From Chthonomonas sp. (lineage in GTDB: Bacteria; Armatimonadota; Fimbriimonadia; Fimbriimonadales; Fimbriimonadaceae): 64,000 nucleotides of DNA. Positions 51,434 to 60,000 of this stretch are shown piece by piece. A program made the translations under genes and the position numbers. Where the stretch lies: the NCBI GenBank assembly GCA_016788115.1, contig JAEURR010000007.1:330962-394961 (forward strand), read 5' to 3'. Under the pieces are notes generated by a model. The model had not been told where the DNA came from and did not search any database. It saw nothing but the letters and a program-made list of their open reading frames with translations. Within the stretch, counting starts at the first letter, position 1; each line of letters begins with the position of its first letter.

Positions 51434-52035
51434 CGCTCCATGGTCCTCACCGAAGTCAACAAGTCCGACCGGCGGACTATTGCGTCGGGCCTCACCCGCA
51501 GGCGGACTGCTCCCTTCGGCATCATCAGGTGTACTTTCGTCGTGATCGTCCTGGTGCCAAACAGGAACTCATTGATAGGCGTCCCCGTACGATCCGCGGC
51601 AAGTTCTTCGGCGGTCCCGTAGAACAGCGCTCCTGACGGACACACCGTGGCACACATCGGCTTGAGCCCCACCGACGTGCGGTCGTAACACATGTCGCAC
51701 TTCATCATCTGGTCGACCTCAACATCGTACTTGGGCACCCCAAACGGGCAGGCGAAAACGCAATTCGTGCAACCGATACATCGCGGCTTAAGCGAGCTTT
51801 GGACGACTCCGTCGGAAGTTTTCTTGATCGCGTCTGCGGGACAAACCATCGCGCATGCAGGCTCGTCGCAGTGCATGCAAATGATCGGCGTGGTTTGGAC
51901 GGTGTCCGAGCGCTGAACCTGCTCCAGGTGAATCATCGACACGCCGGGGTGGGTGTCACACTCCGCGCACGCCTGAACGCACGCGTTGCAACCAATGCAA
52001 CGGCTTGGATCGATGTAGAACTGCCGTTCGCTCAC
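51430..52035 (-). CDS. Four-cluster ferredoxin subunit (DmsB/NrfC-like)
   Basis: The 201-residue protein has four cysteine groups: [42 protein letters not shown], and [21 protein letters not shown], the layout of DmsB, NrfC and similar electron-transfer subunits. It lacks a signal peptide. The start is taken as GTG 52035, 42.5 bp from operator 6; a longer frame begins at 52077. It probably relays electrons between membrane components and the nitrate reductase. Confidence 0.92.
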   Translation of the reverse strand: MSERQFYIDPSRCIGCNACVQACAECDTHPGVSMIHLEQVQRSDTVQTTPIICMHCDEPACAMVCPADAIKKTSDGVVQSSLKPRCIGCTNCVFACPFGVPKYDVEVDQMMKCDMCYDRTSVGLKPMCATVCPSGALFYGTAEELAADRTGTPINEFLFGTRTITTKVHLMMPKGAVRLRVRPDAIVRRSDLLTSVRTMER

Positions 52036-52070
52036 AGAAACAATGGTTGCACGGGCCCCTCGTCGGCACC

Positions 52071-52084
52071 ATGACATCCATCAT
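52071..52084. promoter_or_regulatory. Nitrate-cluster operator 6
   Basis: ATGACATCCATCAT fits ATGAY-N4-RTCAT. Its centre is 42.5 bp upstream of the ferredoxin GTG at 52035. Confidence 0.75.
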
Positions 52085-52382
52085 ATGCGCTGAGGCTTAC
52101 TCGACATCTGCCTGAGCAAGCATGATCTGCGAGAATCCAGTGCACGACCACTCTTCCGAACTCGAGGCTCCCACCTCAATCGTGGGTGCCCAATGCGCGG
52201 TTGCTGGAGAGCGATATCACAGCTCACTCCAGCTTCCAATCTTGCTCGAACGGCTTCAGCCTGCAGGATCGGTCAAACTCGCTCGACTGCAAATTCGATA
52301 CTCGCCCTGAGGGGGTGAGTCTTCCTAACACACTTCACGAACAAGCACTCAATGGAACAGTACGCACCTGCCGAGCCAGCTC
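52085..52382. other. Intergenic stretch without a supportable gene
   Basis: It holds a short hairpin CCCAC-N7-GTGGG near 52170-52190 and no recognisable coding frame. It separates the nitrate cluster from the DinB-like gene. Confidence 0.45.
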
Positions 52383-52847
52383 TCAGTTGTCCGCCGTTTC
52401 ATGTCCCATCAGATGTCGAACCGAGTACATCTGTCCCGTGTGGTAAGCCGCATGGAACGCCATGTACTCTAGCGTGTAGCCCCAGGTCCAGTCGTCGCGC
52501 CATGGCAAAACCGCCTCCAGATCCGGCCGCATCGCGAGCACGTGGGCCCTGCACGCTTCGTGCACCCGTTTGACCTCGGCGTACAGATCCTCGGTACCCA
52601 TCTCCAGGGTAACGCCACCATCAACCGTGTGCGGATAGTAGCTCGCCTGACGCACGACCAGCGGACTGACAAGCTCCGGGTATAGCCAGGTCGCCTCGCC
52701 ATACGCCACGTGCGCCGCAAGTTCGCCGATACTCAGCAGCCGCGGGTGAGCCCGAACCCACACGTCCCGGTCCTCCAGCCCCTGGAACGCCTCGCTCATC
52801 TCCCAGATCGCCGAATCAATCGGCTTGAGCGCCTCTTCGTGCGTCAT
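52383..52847 (-). CDS. DinB-family metalloenzyme-like protein
   Basis: The 154-residue protein has the four-helix DinB layout with metal-binding His in IGELAAHVAYGEATW and FHAAYHTGQMYSVRHLMG. DinB/YfiT-like proteins include bacillithiol and mycothiol S-transferases; the thiol used here is unknown. Confidence 0.87.
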   Translation of the reverse strand: MTHEEALKPIDSAIWEMSEAFQGLEDRDVWVRAHPRLLSIGELAAHVAYGEATWLYPELVSPLVVRQASYYPHTVDGGVTLEMGTEDLYAEVKRVHEACRAHVLAMRPDLEAVLPWRDDWTWGYTLEYMAFHAAYHTGQMYSVRHLMGHETADN

Positions 52848-52945
52848 CCGAACACGTTACCTCTTGGGAGATTCGACGCTCTGCGCCCTCCGCTGGCCCG
52901 GCGTCCCAGGCTGACTACCATGGCTGGTGCATCGTAGGACCGGAC

Positions 52946-53410
52946 ATGGTTCACCTTATCGCAACACTCACCTTGGCGTCGACCCAGTTTGTCCCCGTCC
53001 AAACCGATCAGTATTCATTCGAGGTGCCTAAGGGTTGGACCGTCGGTAAGGAGACTCTATGGGGCGCGCGGGATGTGACGCCGGAGAAGGGCAACGGCAA
53101 ACTCGGCGCTATGACGGCGGGTCCCACCTCGGCAAGTTGGGAGGAGCTGTACCGCACCAGCCTCTACTTCATCAAGCGAGAAGAGCCGGGCGAACCGACC
53201 CCATTCCGGCTGGGCAAAACCAAGAAGGGTTACGAGTGCATGAGCTTCGAGGTCCTGAACAAGGAAAAATTCGCATCTCGGCGGTACACGCTGCTCAAAG
53301 ACTCGAAGGGCAACGCCCTCGCACTCTCGGTGAAGATCCCGTCGGTAAAGGAAGAGAAACAGTACGCAGAATTCTTCCAGCGGATGGTGGACTCGGCGAA
53401 GCTGAAGTAA
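52946..53410 (+). CDS. Secreted hypothetical protein (DcrB/PsbP-like pattern)
   Basis: The 154-residue protein has a short signal peptide (MVHLIATLTLASTQFVPVQ) and then YSFEVPKGWTVGKETLWGARD and a C-terminal YAEFFQRMVDSAKL helix. An initial FxVPxGW strand and a late FxxxxxSxK helix are common in DcrB/PsbP-like proteins. Function unknown. Confidence 0.65.
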   Translation: MVHLIATLTLASTQFVPVQTDQYSFEVPKGWTVGKETLWGARDVTPEKGNGKLGAMTAGPTSASWEELYRTSLYFIKREEPGEPTPFRLGKTKKGYECMSFEVLNKEKFASRRYTLLKDSKGNALALSVKIPSVKEEKQYAEFFQRMVDSAKLK

Positions 53411-53435
53411 GAATGTTCGCTGAACCACGAAACGC

Positions 53436-53448
53436 GGGGGGGGGGGGG
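53436..53448. repeat. G13 homopolymer tract
   Basis: Thirteen consecutive G residues lie just after the preceding stop and 19 nt before a truncated PEP-CTERM frame. It may be a slippage site, an assembly artefact or a recombination junction. Confidence 0.6.
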
Positions 53449-53467
53449 CTCAATTCAGTAACCTCAA

Positions 53468-53749
53468 GTGGGCGATCACACGCCTTTCATCTGGTCGGAA
53501 AAGACAGGGATGATAGACCTACGACCGCGGTTGCTCAATCGCCCGACGAGCACGAACCTCTTCTTCGCTTCCAGCATTTCTGAATCCGGCTCCATTCTCA
53601 TCTATAGCGACGAGCTACGGTCAAGTTCAGCGGAACGCGAGTACTATTACCTCGCCACGCCGGTCCCGGAGCCAGCTATCTTTCAGTTCGGGCTTTCCGG
53701 CCTTTTTGCTTTCTTGGTAAGACGCGCTAAATTTAGTTCTTGCCGGTAA
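53468..53749 (+). pseudogene. Truncated duplicate of a PEP-CTERM protein
   Basis: The frame encodes GDHTPFIWSEKTGMIDLRPR, SSISESGSILIYSDE, YYYLATPVPEP and a hydrophobic tail with RRAK. It matches the C-terminal about 90 residues of the intact PEP-CTERM protein at 54960-56018 nearly in register. The N-terminal about 260 residues are absent and no promoter or signal peptide is present, so it is a partial duplicate. Confidence 0.75.
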
Positions 53750-54308
53750 ACCAATGCCGATACTCCTCTTTTGCGTACCTTGCGTACACTCGCACCATAT
53801 CCGGACCCCAATAATCGTGAACGTCACCGGAGTCTACGTACCATTTATAAGGCTCCGTACTCTTTGCGGTTTCGATCCAGATAGTATCCGAACTATCACC
53901 GTCGCCGCCAGTTTTAGTGGCACCGACTTTGCGAGAACTATTCAGGAATGCTTTCATAATGAAAGCCATTTCCTCTACTGCGGTTATCTTGCGGCTAGAC
54001 AGCCCATGCCCTTTCTTTGAGAGAACGAATCCTTGAAGCTGGATACTGACTAGGCCCTCTAGCAGGATTAATTTGGCAGCTTGCCGCACGTCGTCGTTGG
54101 CAACGCGGCCCATCGGCGTAGGCATATCTTCGTAGCCACTGTCCGCACGGCTCATTCGGTCCTTAGAGCTCGAAGTTGTGGTCAACCTCTCGGTTATGTG
54201 TGGTCTTGGCGAGTCCGTCTGCGTATTTGATACAGAGCAGCCTGCGCTAACCACTAGAAGTGGCACCACGATAATGCCGACACTAAGGCGCTGCACGAGT
54301 ATCTCCAT
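53733..54308 (-). CDS. Lipoprotein, unknown function
   Basis: The 191-residue protein has a lipobox signal (VVPLLVVSAGC) with Cys near residue 24. The mature part includes a helical AKLILLEGLVSIQLQGFVLSKKGHGLSSRKITAVEEMAFIMKAF and an aromatic-rich C terminus (DYWGPDMVRVYARYAKEEYRHW). No family recognised. ATG 54308 gives the signal peptide; the frame is open further upstream. It overlaps the end of the PEP-CTERM duplicate. Confidence 0.65.
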   Translation of the reverse strand: MEILVQRLSVGIIVVPLLVVSAGCSVSNTQTDSPRPHITERLTTTSSSKDRMSRADSGYEDMPTPMGRVANDDVRQAAKLILLEGLVSIQLQGFVLSKKGHGLSSRKITAVEEMAFIMKAFLNSSRKVGATKTGGDGDSSDTIWIETAKSTEPYKWYVDSGDVHDYWGPDMVRVYARYAKEEYRHWFTGKN

Positions 54309-54480
54309 ATTGGACCAGCTTCGGGCGCGTACCATCAAATGTCCAAGAGTACCACGTTGCATTAGCCCCCGTCGTAGTATGGCTAGTTGCGTAGGTAATA
54401 GCATCGCTGATAGTGTAGTTGTTTCCGAACGCAGACCAGAAGTGTGTCTCGGTCTCGGAATCATTGGCAGAAGGGTTCAC
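54283..54480 (-). pseudogene. C-terminal fragment of an unidentified protein
   Basis: The minus strand reads HFWSAFGNNYTISDAITYATSHTTTGANATWYSW then FDGTRPKLVQYGDTRAAP and a stop at 54283, which looks like the tail of a secreted protein of the type with a closing GDxxL strand. It stops abruptly where the recombinase remnant starts. The gene body is missing. Confidence 0.4.
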
Positions 54481-54901
54481 TGGTGACCTTATGCGGCGCA
54501 TTCTTGCCGCGTTCGCCGACTACGAGCGGGCCGTGATTGCCACGAGGACTAAGATGGGTCGGCGTGAGTCGGTTCGCAAGAACGGCACGTTTGCGGGAGG
54601 GCACGGCGTGTACGGATATAGACCCGTCGGGAATCGGGGGGAGCCGGGAAGTGGTCGGCTACAGATCGTGGGCGAAGAAGTCGCGGCCATTAGGTTGGTC
54701 TTTGAGTTCCGAGCAGAGGGCCTGACGCTTGCGCAAATCGCAGATCGGTTGACTCAGGCTGGGCACGTGACCAAGTCAGGATCACAGTTCACGCATGTTC
54801 AGGTGTATCGCATTATGGCTAGGGAGGATTTCTATCGTGGGGTGAGTGTCATTACAAAGAGTATTTCCTCTGACTCGGTTTGCCACGAAGCTGCTCTATG
54901 A
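54476..54901 (+). pseudogene. Truncated serine recombinase
   Basis: The frame encodes LMRRILAAFADYERAVIATRTKMGRRESVRKNG (end of the resolvase catalytic domain and its long helix), GHGVYGYRPVG, then AIRLVFEFRAEGLTLAQIADRLTQAGHVTKSGSQFTHVQVYRIMAREDFYRGV (Recombinase domain). The N-terminal catalytic core with the active Ser and the C-terminal zinc-ribbon and coiled-coil parts are missing. Confidence 0.75.
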
Positions 54902-54959
54902 GCGGTTAACCAGCAAAAATCTAGGCTTATGGTTCGTGGCTCAGGTGTACACTTGAGGG

Positions 54960-56018
54960 GTGAGAGGACTTTGCTGGATTGCTGTCGTCTGTTCTCCCGG
55001 TCTTGTTACCGCACAGGTCGCGGATAAGTACGTGCTCCGGGAGCTTCCACGTTTCTCTCCGAACGTGAGGACCATCTTTGGAAGCCTCAATGATCGAGGC
55101 GAGATGCTGGCGACGACGATAGTCAATAACACGCCAACGAACTACTACGTCTACACAGAGAAAGGCGGGTTTCGACCGCTCAGTGGATCGACAGCTGGCG
55201 GCACGAACACCCCGTCGAATCGGCTTTCTCAAGGTGGTTATGTGGCCGGTTCTCAGAACAAGATCGCACTACCCGGTGAAGACTTTCAATTCATCCACTC
55301 CGACCCGACGAAACGGATTTCGCTTCTTGGGGTCAACGCCACAGGCCTCGTAGCTGGAGGTTACAATGGCAAGCCAGCGTTTCAGAGGCTCAATCAGGAC
55401 CCGCAAGTTGTCGGCTCGATTAATGGGTGTTTCAGCTCCCTTAACAACAAGGGGCAAGCCATCGGCAAGTACACTCCGGCCGGAACTACTACGCAGAGGC
55501 AGTGCATGTGGACAGAGGGTAAGGGATTCACTTACTTTGCCACTTCGGAAGAAATGACCAATCCGATTCTTGCCGACAGTGGCTGGATCGCAGGGACTTG
55601 GTACGATAGCTCCCAGTTTGGTAGTCAGGCGGCGGTCTGGCGGCCAGGGAAGGGATTGCAAAGCATCCACATGCCAGGAGCCGACAACAGCTACCCCTTG
55701 GATATGAATAGCCAGGGCCTTGTTGTCGGAAATGTGGATATCGCGCGTCCCGGCGATCACACGCCGTTTATTTGGTCGGAAACGACAGGGATGCTTAATC
55801 TTCGAGAGAGGTTCATCAATCCGCGTTCAGGCGCACACTATATTTGGGCCAGCAGCATCTCGGAATCTGGCTCAATCCTAATCTACAGCGACGAAAAGCG
55901 TTCGGGTGCCTCCGATTACGGGTACTACTACCTCGCCACACCGGTCCCAGAGCCATCATCATGGGTTCTGATCGTGGGTATGTTCGGCCTTGGAAGATTT
56001 CAGAAAAGGCAACGATGA
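54960..56018 (+). CDS. PEP-CTERM surface protein with HAF-like repeats
   Basis: The 352-residue protein has a signal peptide (RGLCWIAVVCSPGLVTAQ), repeats of the form INxxGxxxGxxxxxxxxxAxxWxxGxG (GLVAGGYNGKPAF, NNKGQAIGKY, DSGWIAGTWYDSSQFGSQAAVWRPGKG, NSQGLVVGNV), and a C-terminal VPEPSS sorting motif, hydrophobic helix and KRQR. It would be processed by an exosortase-like enzyme. GTG 54960 is supported by TACACT at 54948-54953, 6 nt upstream. Confidence 0.82.
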   Translation: MRGLCWIAVVCSPGLVTAQVADKYVLRELPRFSPNVRTIFGSLNDRGEMLATTIVNNTPTNYYVYTEKGGFRPLSGSTAGGTNTPSNRLSQGGYVAGSQNKIALPGEDFQFIHSDPTKRISLLGVNATGLVAGGYNGKPAFQRLNQDPQVVGSINGCFSSLNNKGQAIGKYTPAGTTTQRQCMWTEGKGFTYFATSEEMTNPILADSGWIAGTWYDSSQFGSQAAVWRPGKGLQSIHMPGADNSYPLDMNSQGLVVGNVDIARPGDHTPFIWSETTGMLNLRERFINPRSGAHYIWASSISESGSILIYSDEKRSGASDYGYYYLATPVPEPSSWVLIVGMFGLGRFQKRQR

Positions 56019-56022
56019 ACAG

Positions 56023-57015
56023 TTAATGTAAAGCTCTAGACACCAAGTTGAGGTTCAGAGTGCTTTCATCAAGAGTAGTAAATCGCAGGCCGGTTGGATA
56101 CGCTAAGGCGACGACTGTGCTTTTAACGTCGCTCTCCCCAATCGCGATGCTAACATTGCCGTCTCGGAGCACTTTATTCCACTTGGCGTTATAGCTGATT
56201 ATAGCTGGCTTCCAACGTACGAACTGGGATTCACGCGTACCAATAAGCAACTTCTCGTCGGCGATTGCCAGACAGTATGGAACCCCTATGCATGCGAAGC
56301 TAAGCCCTTGCTCTGTATATTTGGCCGGTGTCTTTGATTGTTGCTTTCGACCAGCAAAAGTGACGATGTCACCTGTGGCTGTCAGCACGTATGTACTCCT
56401 ACCTCGGGCCACGATATCGAGGAGACTGAAGTCACTTGCCCAGTCACGCCAGTCGATTCTTGGAGAATACTCATTCGACAAGTCCACTTGGACGAAATCC
56501 ATCCGAGATACATCTCGACCATTAGTTGAGCGTATGGTCAGGTCAAATTTGTTTGCAACTGCTTGAACTGCCACATCCACATCCTCCCATGTACCGGGCC
56601 CGAGCTTCCATGATCGCGTCGCACCCGTTTTCCAGAAAGTGCGCTTCAGATTGGAGTTCTCATCTACCCACCAGAGGTAGCGTCGAGAAGCAGTCCACAG
56701 CACCGCGAGCGGATGCGAGGACAACCGAGTGGCACCAAGTAAGGTCGTGGTAGAACCAGCAGACTCAAATGCGCGATACTCGTCACCATGCCTCGATAAC
56801 CAGCGGTATTGTTGCCTGCTCGTGGGCTGCCCTACTGATTCGACTACACCACTCACCCGAAGTCTGGCGATTGGTCCCAGGCTAACATTCTGCGATGACG
56901 TAGCGACGCAGCAAGCATGAATGGTGAGGCGATCTCCCCGTTGAGACCAGAGTTGCGGCACATCTTGTTCTGCTGGCTTCGTAATCAGTATGGTAGCGAT
57001 AAGTGACGCGATCAT
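56023..57015 (-). CDS. Secreted hypothetical protein
   Basis: The 330-residue protein starts with a weak signal peptide (MIASLIATILITKPAEQ) and has repeated aromatic and beta-strand sequence (LAVLWTASRRYLWWVDENSN, STYVLTATGDIVTFAGR, YCLAIADEKLLIGTRESQFVRW) that looks like beta-propeller blades. No family recognised. Its ATG overlaps the stop of the large secreted protein (ATGA), so the two are translationally coupled. Confidence 0.65.
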   Translation of the reverse strand: MIASLIATILITKPAEQDVPQLWSQRGDRLTIHACCVATSSQNVSLGPIARLRVSGVVESVGQPTSRQQYRWLSRHGDEYRAFESAGSTTTLLGATRLSSHPLAVLWTASRRYLWWVDENSNLKRTFWKTGATRSWKLGPGTWEDVDVAVQAVANKFDLTIRSTNGRDVSRMDFVQVDLSNEYSPRIDWRDWASDFSLLDIVARGRSTYVLTATGDIVTFAGRKQQSKTPAKYTEQGLSFACIGVPYCLAIADEKLLIGTRESQFVRWKPAIISYNAKWNKVLRDGNVSIAIGESDVKSTVVALAYPTGLRFTTLDESTLNLNLVSRALH

Positions 57016-60000
57016 TGCCCAGTTGTTATATAGATCGAGCGCTCGTTAAAGAAGTCGTTATCGGAGAGCCAAGAGACATAGGCTGGGTCATTTAGACATC
57101 TTCCTTGTTGTCGGGTGGCATCGGAATCAAAGTCTGCTCCACTTACTTTCACCTCGGACCATGTACCGCCTGCCTGAACTGCGCCCGACTTATAGGTGCT
57201 ATTATTGGGTCCATTCGCTAAAGGAGCATTGGGGTGTTTGGCTGTCCTAAACTGTTGAGCGATAGAGTTAATACGCTTGAGAGAGATCGCTTCTCGTTTC
57301 TTACCAAATTTAGCAAAGCTACCGATAACACCTTTATCTATCGTGGTGCCGCTTAACTGTGCTACTGATCCTGGCTCGTTCGGAACTACAGCGAGGTAGG
57401 CTTGTTTGGATGTGAGCTCCGGAAAAGTAAAGAATAGTCGGACACTTCCCTTTATCTTGAAATCCCCATCTTGCCATAAGTAACCCTTATCATTAACACC
57501 ACGACCCTTGGATGCAGAAAATGCCTTCCACCACACTTCCGAAGAGTTCTTCTTTACGAACCCAACGTCAAACGCACCATAGGCACCTGCTTCGCCACCG
57601 GTGTACACGTAGGCTGCGTCACGTGATGGGCGTGTGGAATCAATGCTAGTCGTAGAAGGCATGCCGACGACTGCTGAGAGGTTTCGCCAGGACTGAAAAG
57701 CAGAAACCTTTCGAAAAGGACCTGTGTGCTCGTTAGGATAGCCATAAATTTGCGTGGATTGAGCGTTTGGAGCAGGATCAAAAGTAACTGCGTATGTTTC
57801 GGTGCCGTTCGTGACGCAGTGGCTATCTTCCCCAATGAACGCGGTAGTCGCTCCGGAGGAGGTCTCGACTCCAAAGCGATCCTGGTGGTATTGCACGCCA
57901 TTGGGCCCCTGAATGCTGACTACTCGTGTCTCACTAATGGCAAGTTGGCCCTCACCGGCATTCCACAGAGCCTGGTCAATTATTGTAGCAGGGTTATCGC
58001 TCGCCCAATTGATTGCCGTAGCCAATGGCACATCGCTGTCTTCGGAACTGGTGCCAACAACCGAGCCAGAAGACGATACCCCAACTGCCCGATAGTAGTA
58101 ATCTTGATCTTCGGTTAATCCGGTGTCAGTGAATCTCTGGCCATTCACAACCCCAGGGCCGGGGTCTGGATTATTGATTAGTCCCTGGTTGACCTGAAAA
58201 TACGGGCCACTAGAAACGGTACTCCGATACAAACGATAGCCCACGGCATTGGCAATCTCCTGCCAGTACACCGTGACTTGACCCGCACCGGTAGCCGCCA
58301 CCGTGATATCGAAATCTCCTCCGCCGGTGAAGGTAATACCAGTCGTGGCCGTGGCTTCGTTACTCGCCGTGTCTGCCGCAGCATTATGGGCGAGAACGCG
58401 GTAAGTGTACGTTGTGTATGCGGAAACTGTGCTATCGGTAAATTGCTCCGTGTTGCGTGGCAAAGAGCTCGTTATGGTAGTCCAGCTACCCGATGCGATC
58501 TTTCTTTGCACGACATAAGACGTCTCGTTATGTGCATTGTCAGTCCATGACAGATCGACGGAAGTCGTTGAGGACGCCATCGCAGTGAGCCCGCTTGGCG
58601 CAGCGGGCGGGGGAGGCATCAACGTTGTGCAATCTACAAACATCCAGCCTGACGTCCCCCCATCGTTCCTGGACCGCGCTCGGTAGTAATAGTGGGTCAG
58701 TCCGTCCAGACCAGAATCCGAAAGCGTTGTCTGGGGTACCGGTACCTCCCCCACGAACAACCAGTCGGATTCCTGGGCTTGCGCAGTTGGCTTGAGGCTT
58801 CGTTGCCACTCGGTGCTTGTGGCCCGTAGGCCGTTGGTCCACGATAGGTTGATTTGCGTGTCTGAAACCGCGACTGCCTGAAGGCCGGTTGGAGAAAGTG
58901 GGGGCTCATCGGGGGTGGTCACCAAGGCAAAGTCAAGGGACTTAGTATGCAGGCCGTTTCGCATGGCCTTGATGCGGTAACGATAGGCGGTTTGCTTCGC
59001 AGTCGAGGTATCGGTCCAAGTTGCCTCCCCTACGCCCGAGTGAGCCGAGACTGGCCACCCTGCTGTCCAAGATGTTGGGTTACTCGGATCGCTCGACTGG
59101 AGCGACCGTTCGATAATGAAGCTCGTCTCAACGAGGGAGGCGTCCTGCCACGACAGAACGACCTGGTTATATGCGGGTGCGACCGCAGACAAGCCACTCG
59201 GTGCATTCGGAGGTGTCTCGACACTCCCGATCGAGTAGGCCCACGCCGAAGAAAGATCGCCGAACGCGCAAACACGGTATTGGTAGTTAGCGTCTCGTGA
59301 CGCACCTGAATCGTTGAATTGAGTAGTGTTTGGTGCAACGGAACCGGCGAACTCCCAGACAGCGGAATCTGATCGCTTTCGTTCGATGTAGAATCCTTCC
59401 TCGTTGCTCGATCCATCAGTCCACGCCACATGAACGGAAAAGTCATTTTCGAGCGGGTACGGCTGAACTGTTGTCGCAACGACGTTGCTCGGTGCTCCCG
59501 GAGCGGCGTGAGAACCACCGTTGAACGCAAGTGTCATGGACGCGAAGTAGCCCATGCCATCGCAATATTGATAGCCATACCCGAACCCTCCGATAGGGAG
59601 AGCCCCAAGCACGGTGGTATTCTCAAATGTGTGACGACCTCCATTTGGATAGTCAAGATCGCCGCTATTGAAGAACTCCGCTCTTCCGACTGAATAAGCC
59701 GTGCCTGGTACCGCTTCGAACGAATTCGTGACGGTCTGACCGTTGTGACGCAACGCGGATACTTGGCTTGTGGGCACAACAAGATTGATGAACTGTCGCC
59801 AAGAGTATCCAGCGTCCGAAGGCAAGTCGTGCGGGGCAAAGAGCGAGAGTTTGGTATTGAAGTGGGACACGCTCGGTACAAGACCTAAGAACGGGGCTGG
59901 CTCCGCTGCACCATTGGCGTCGAATGCGAACCCGGTTGAATATTCAGCAACCAATACGGGCTTTGAAGCTGTGGGGTCGCTGGGTGAATCTGACTTGATA

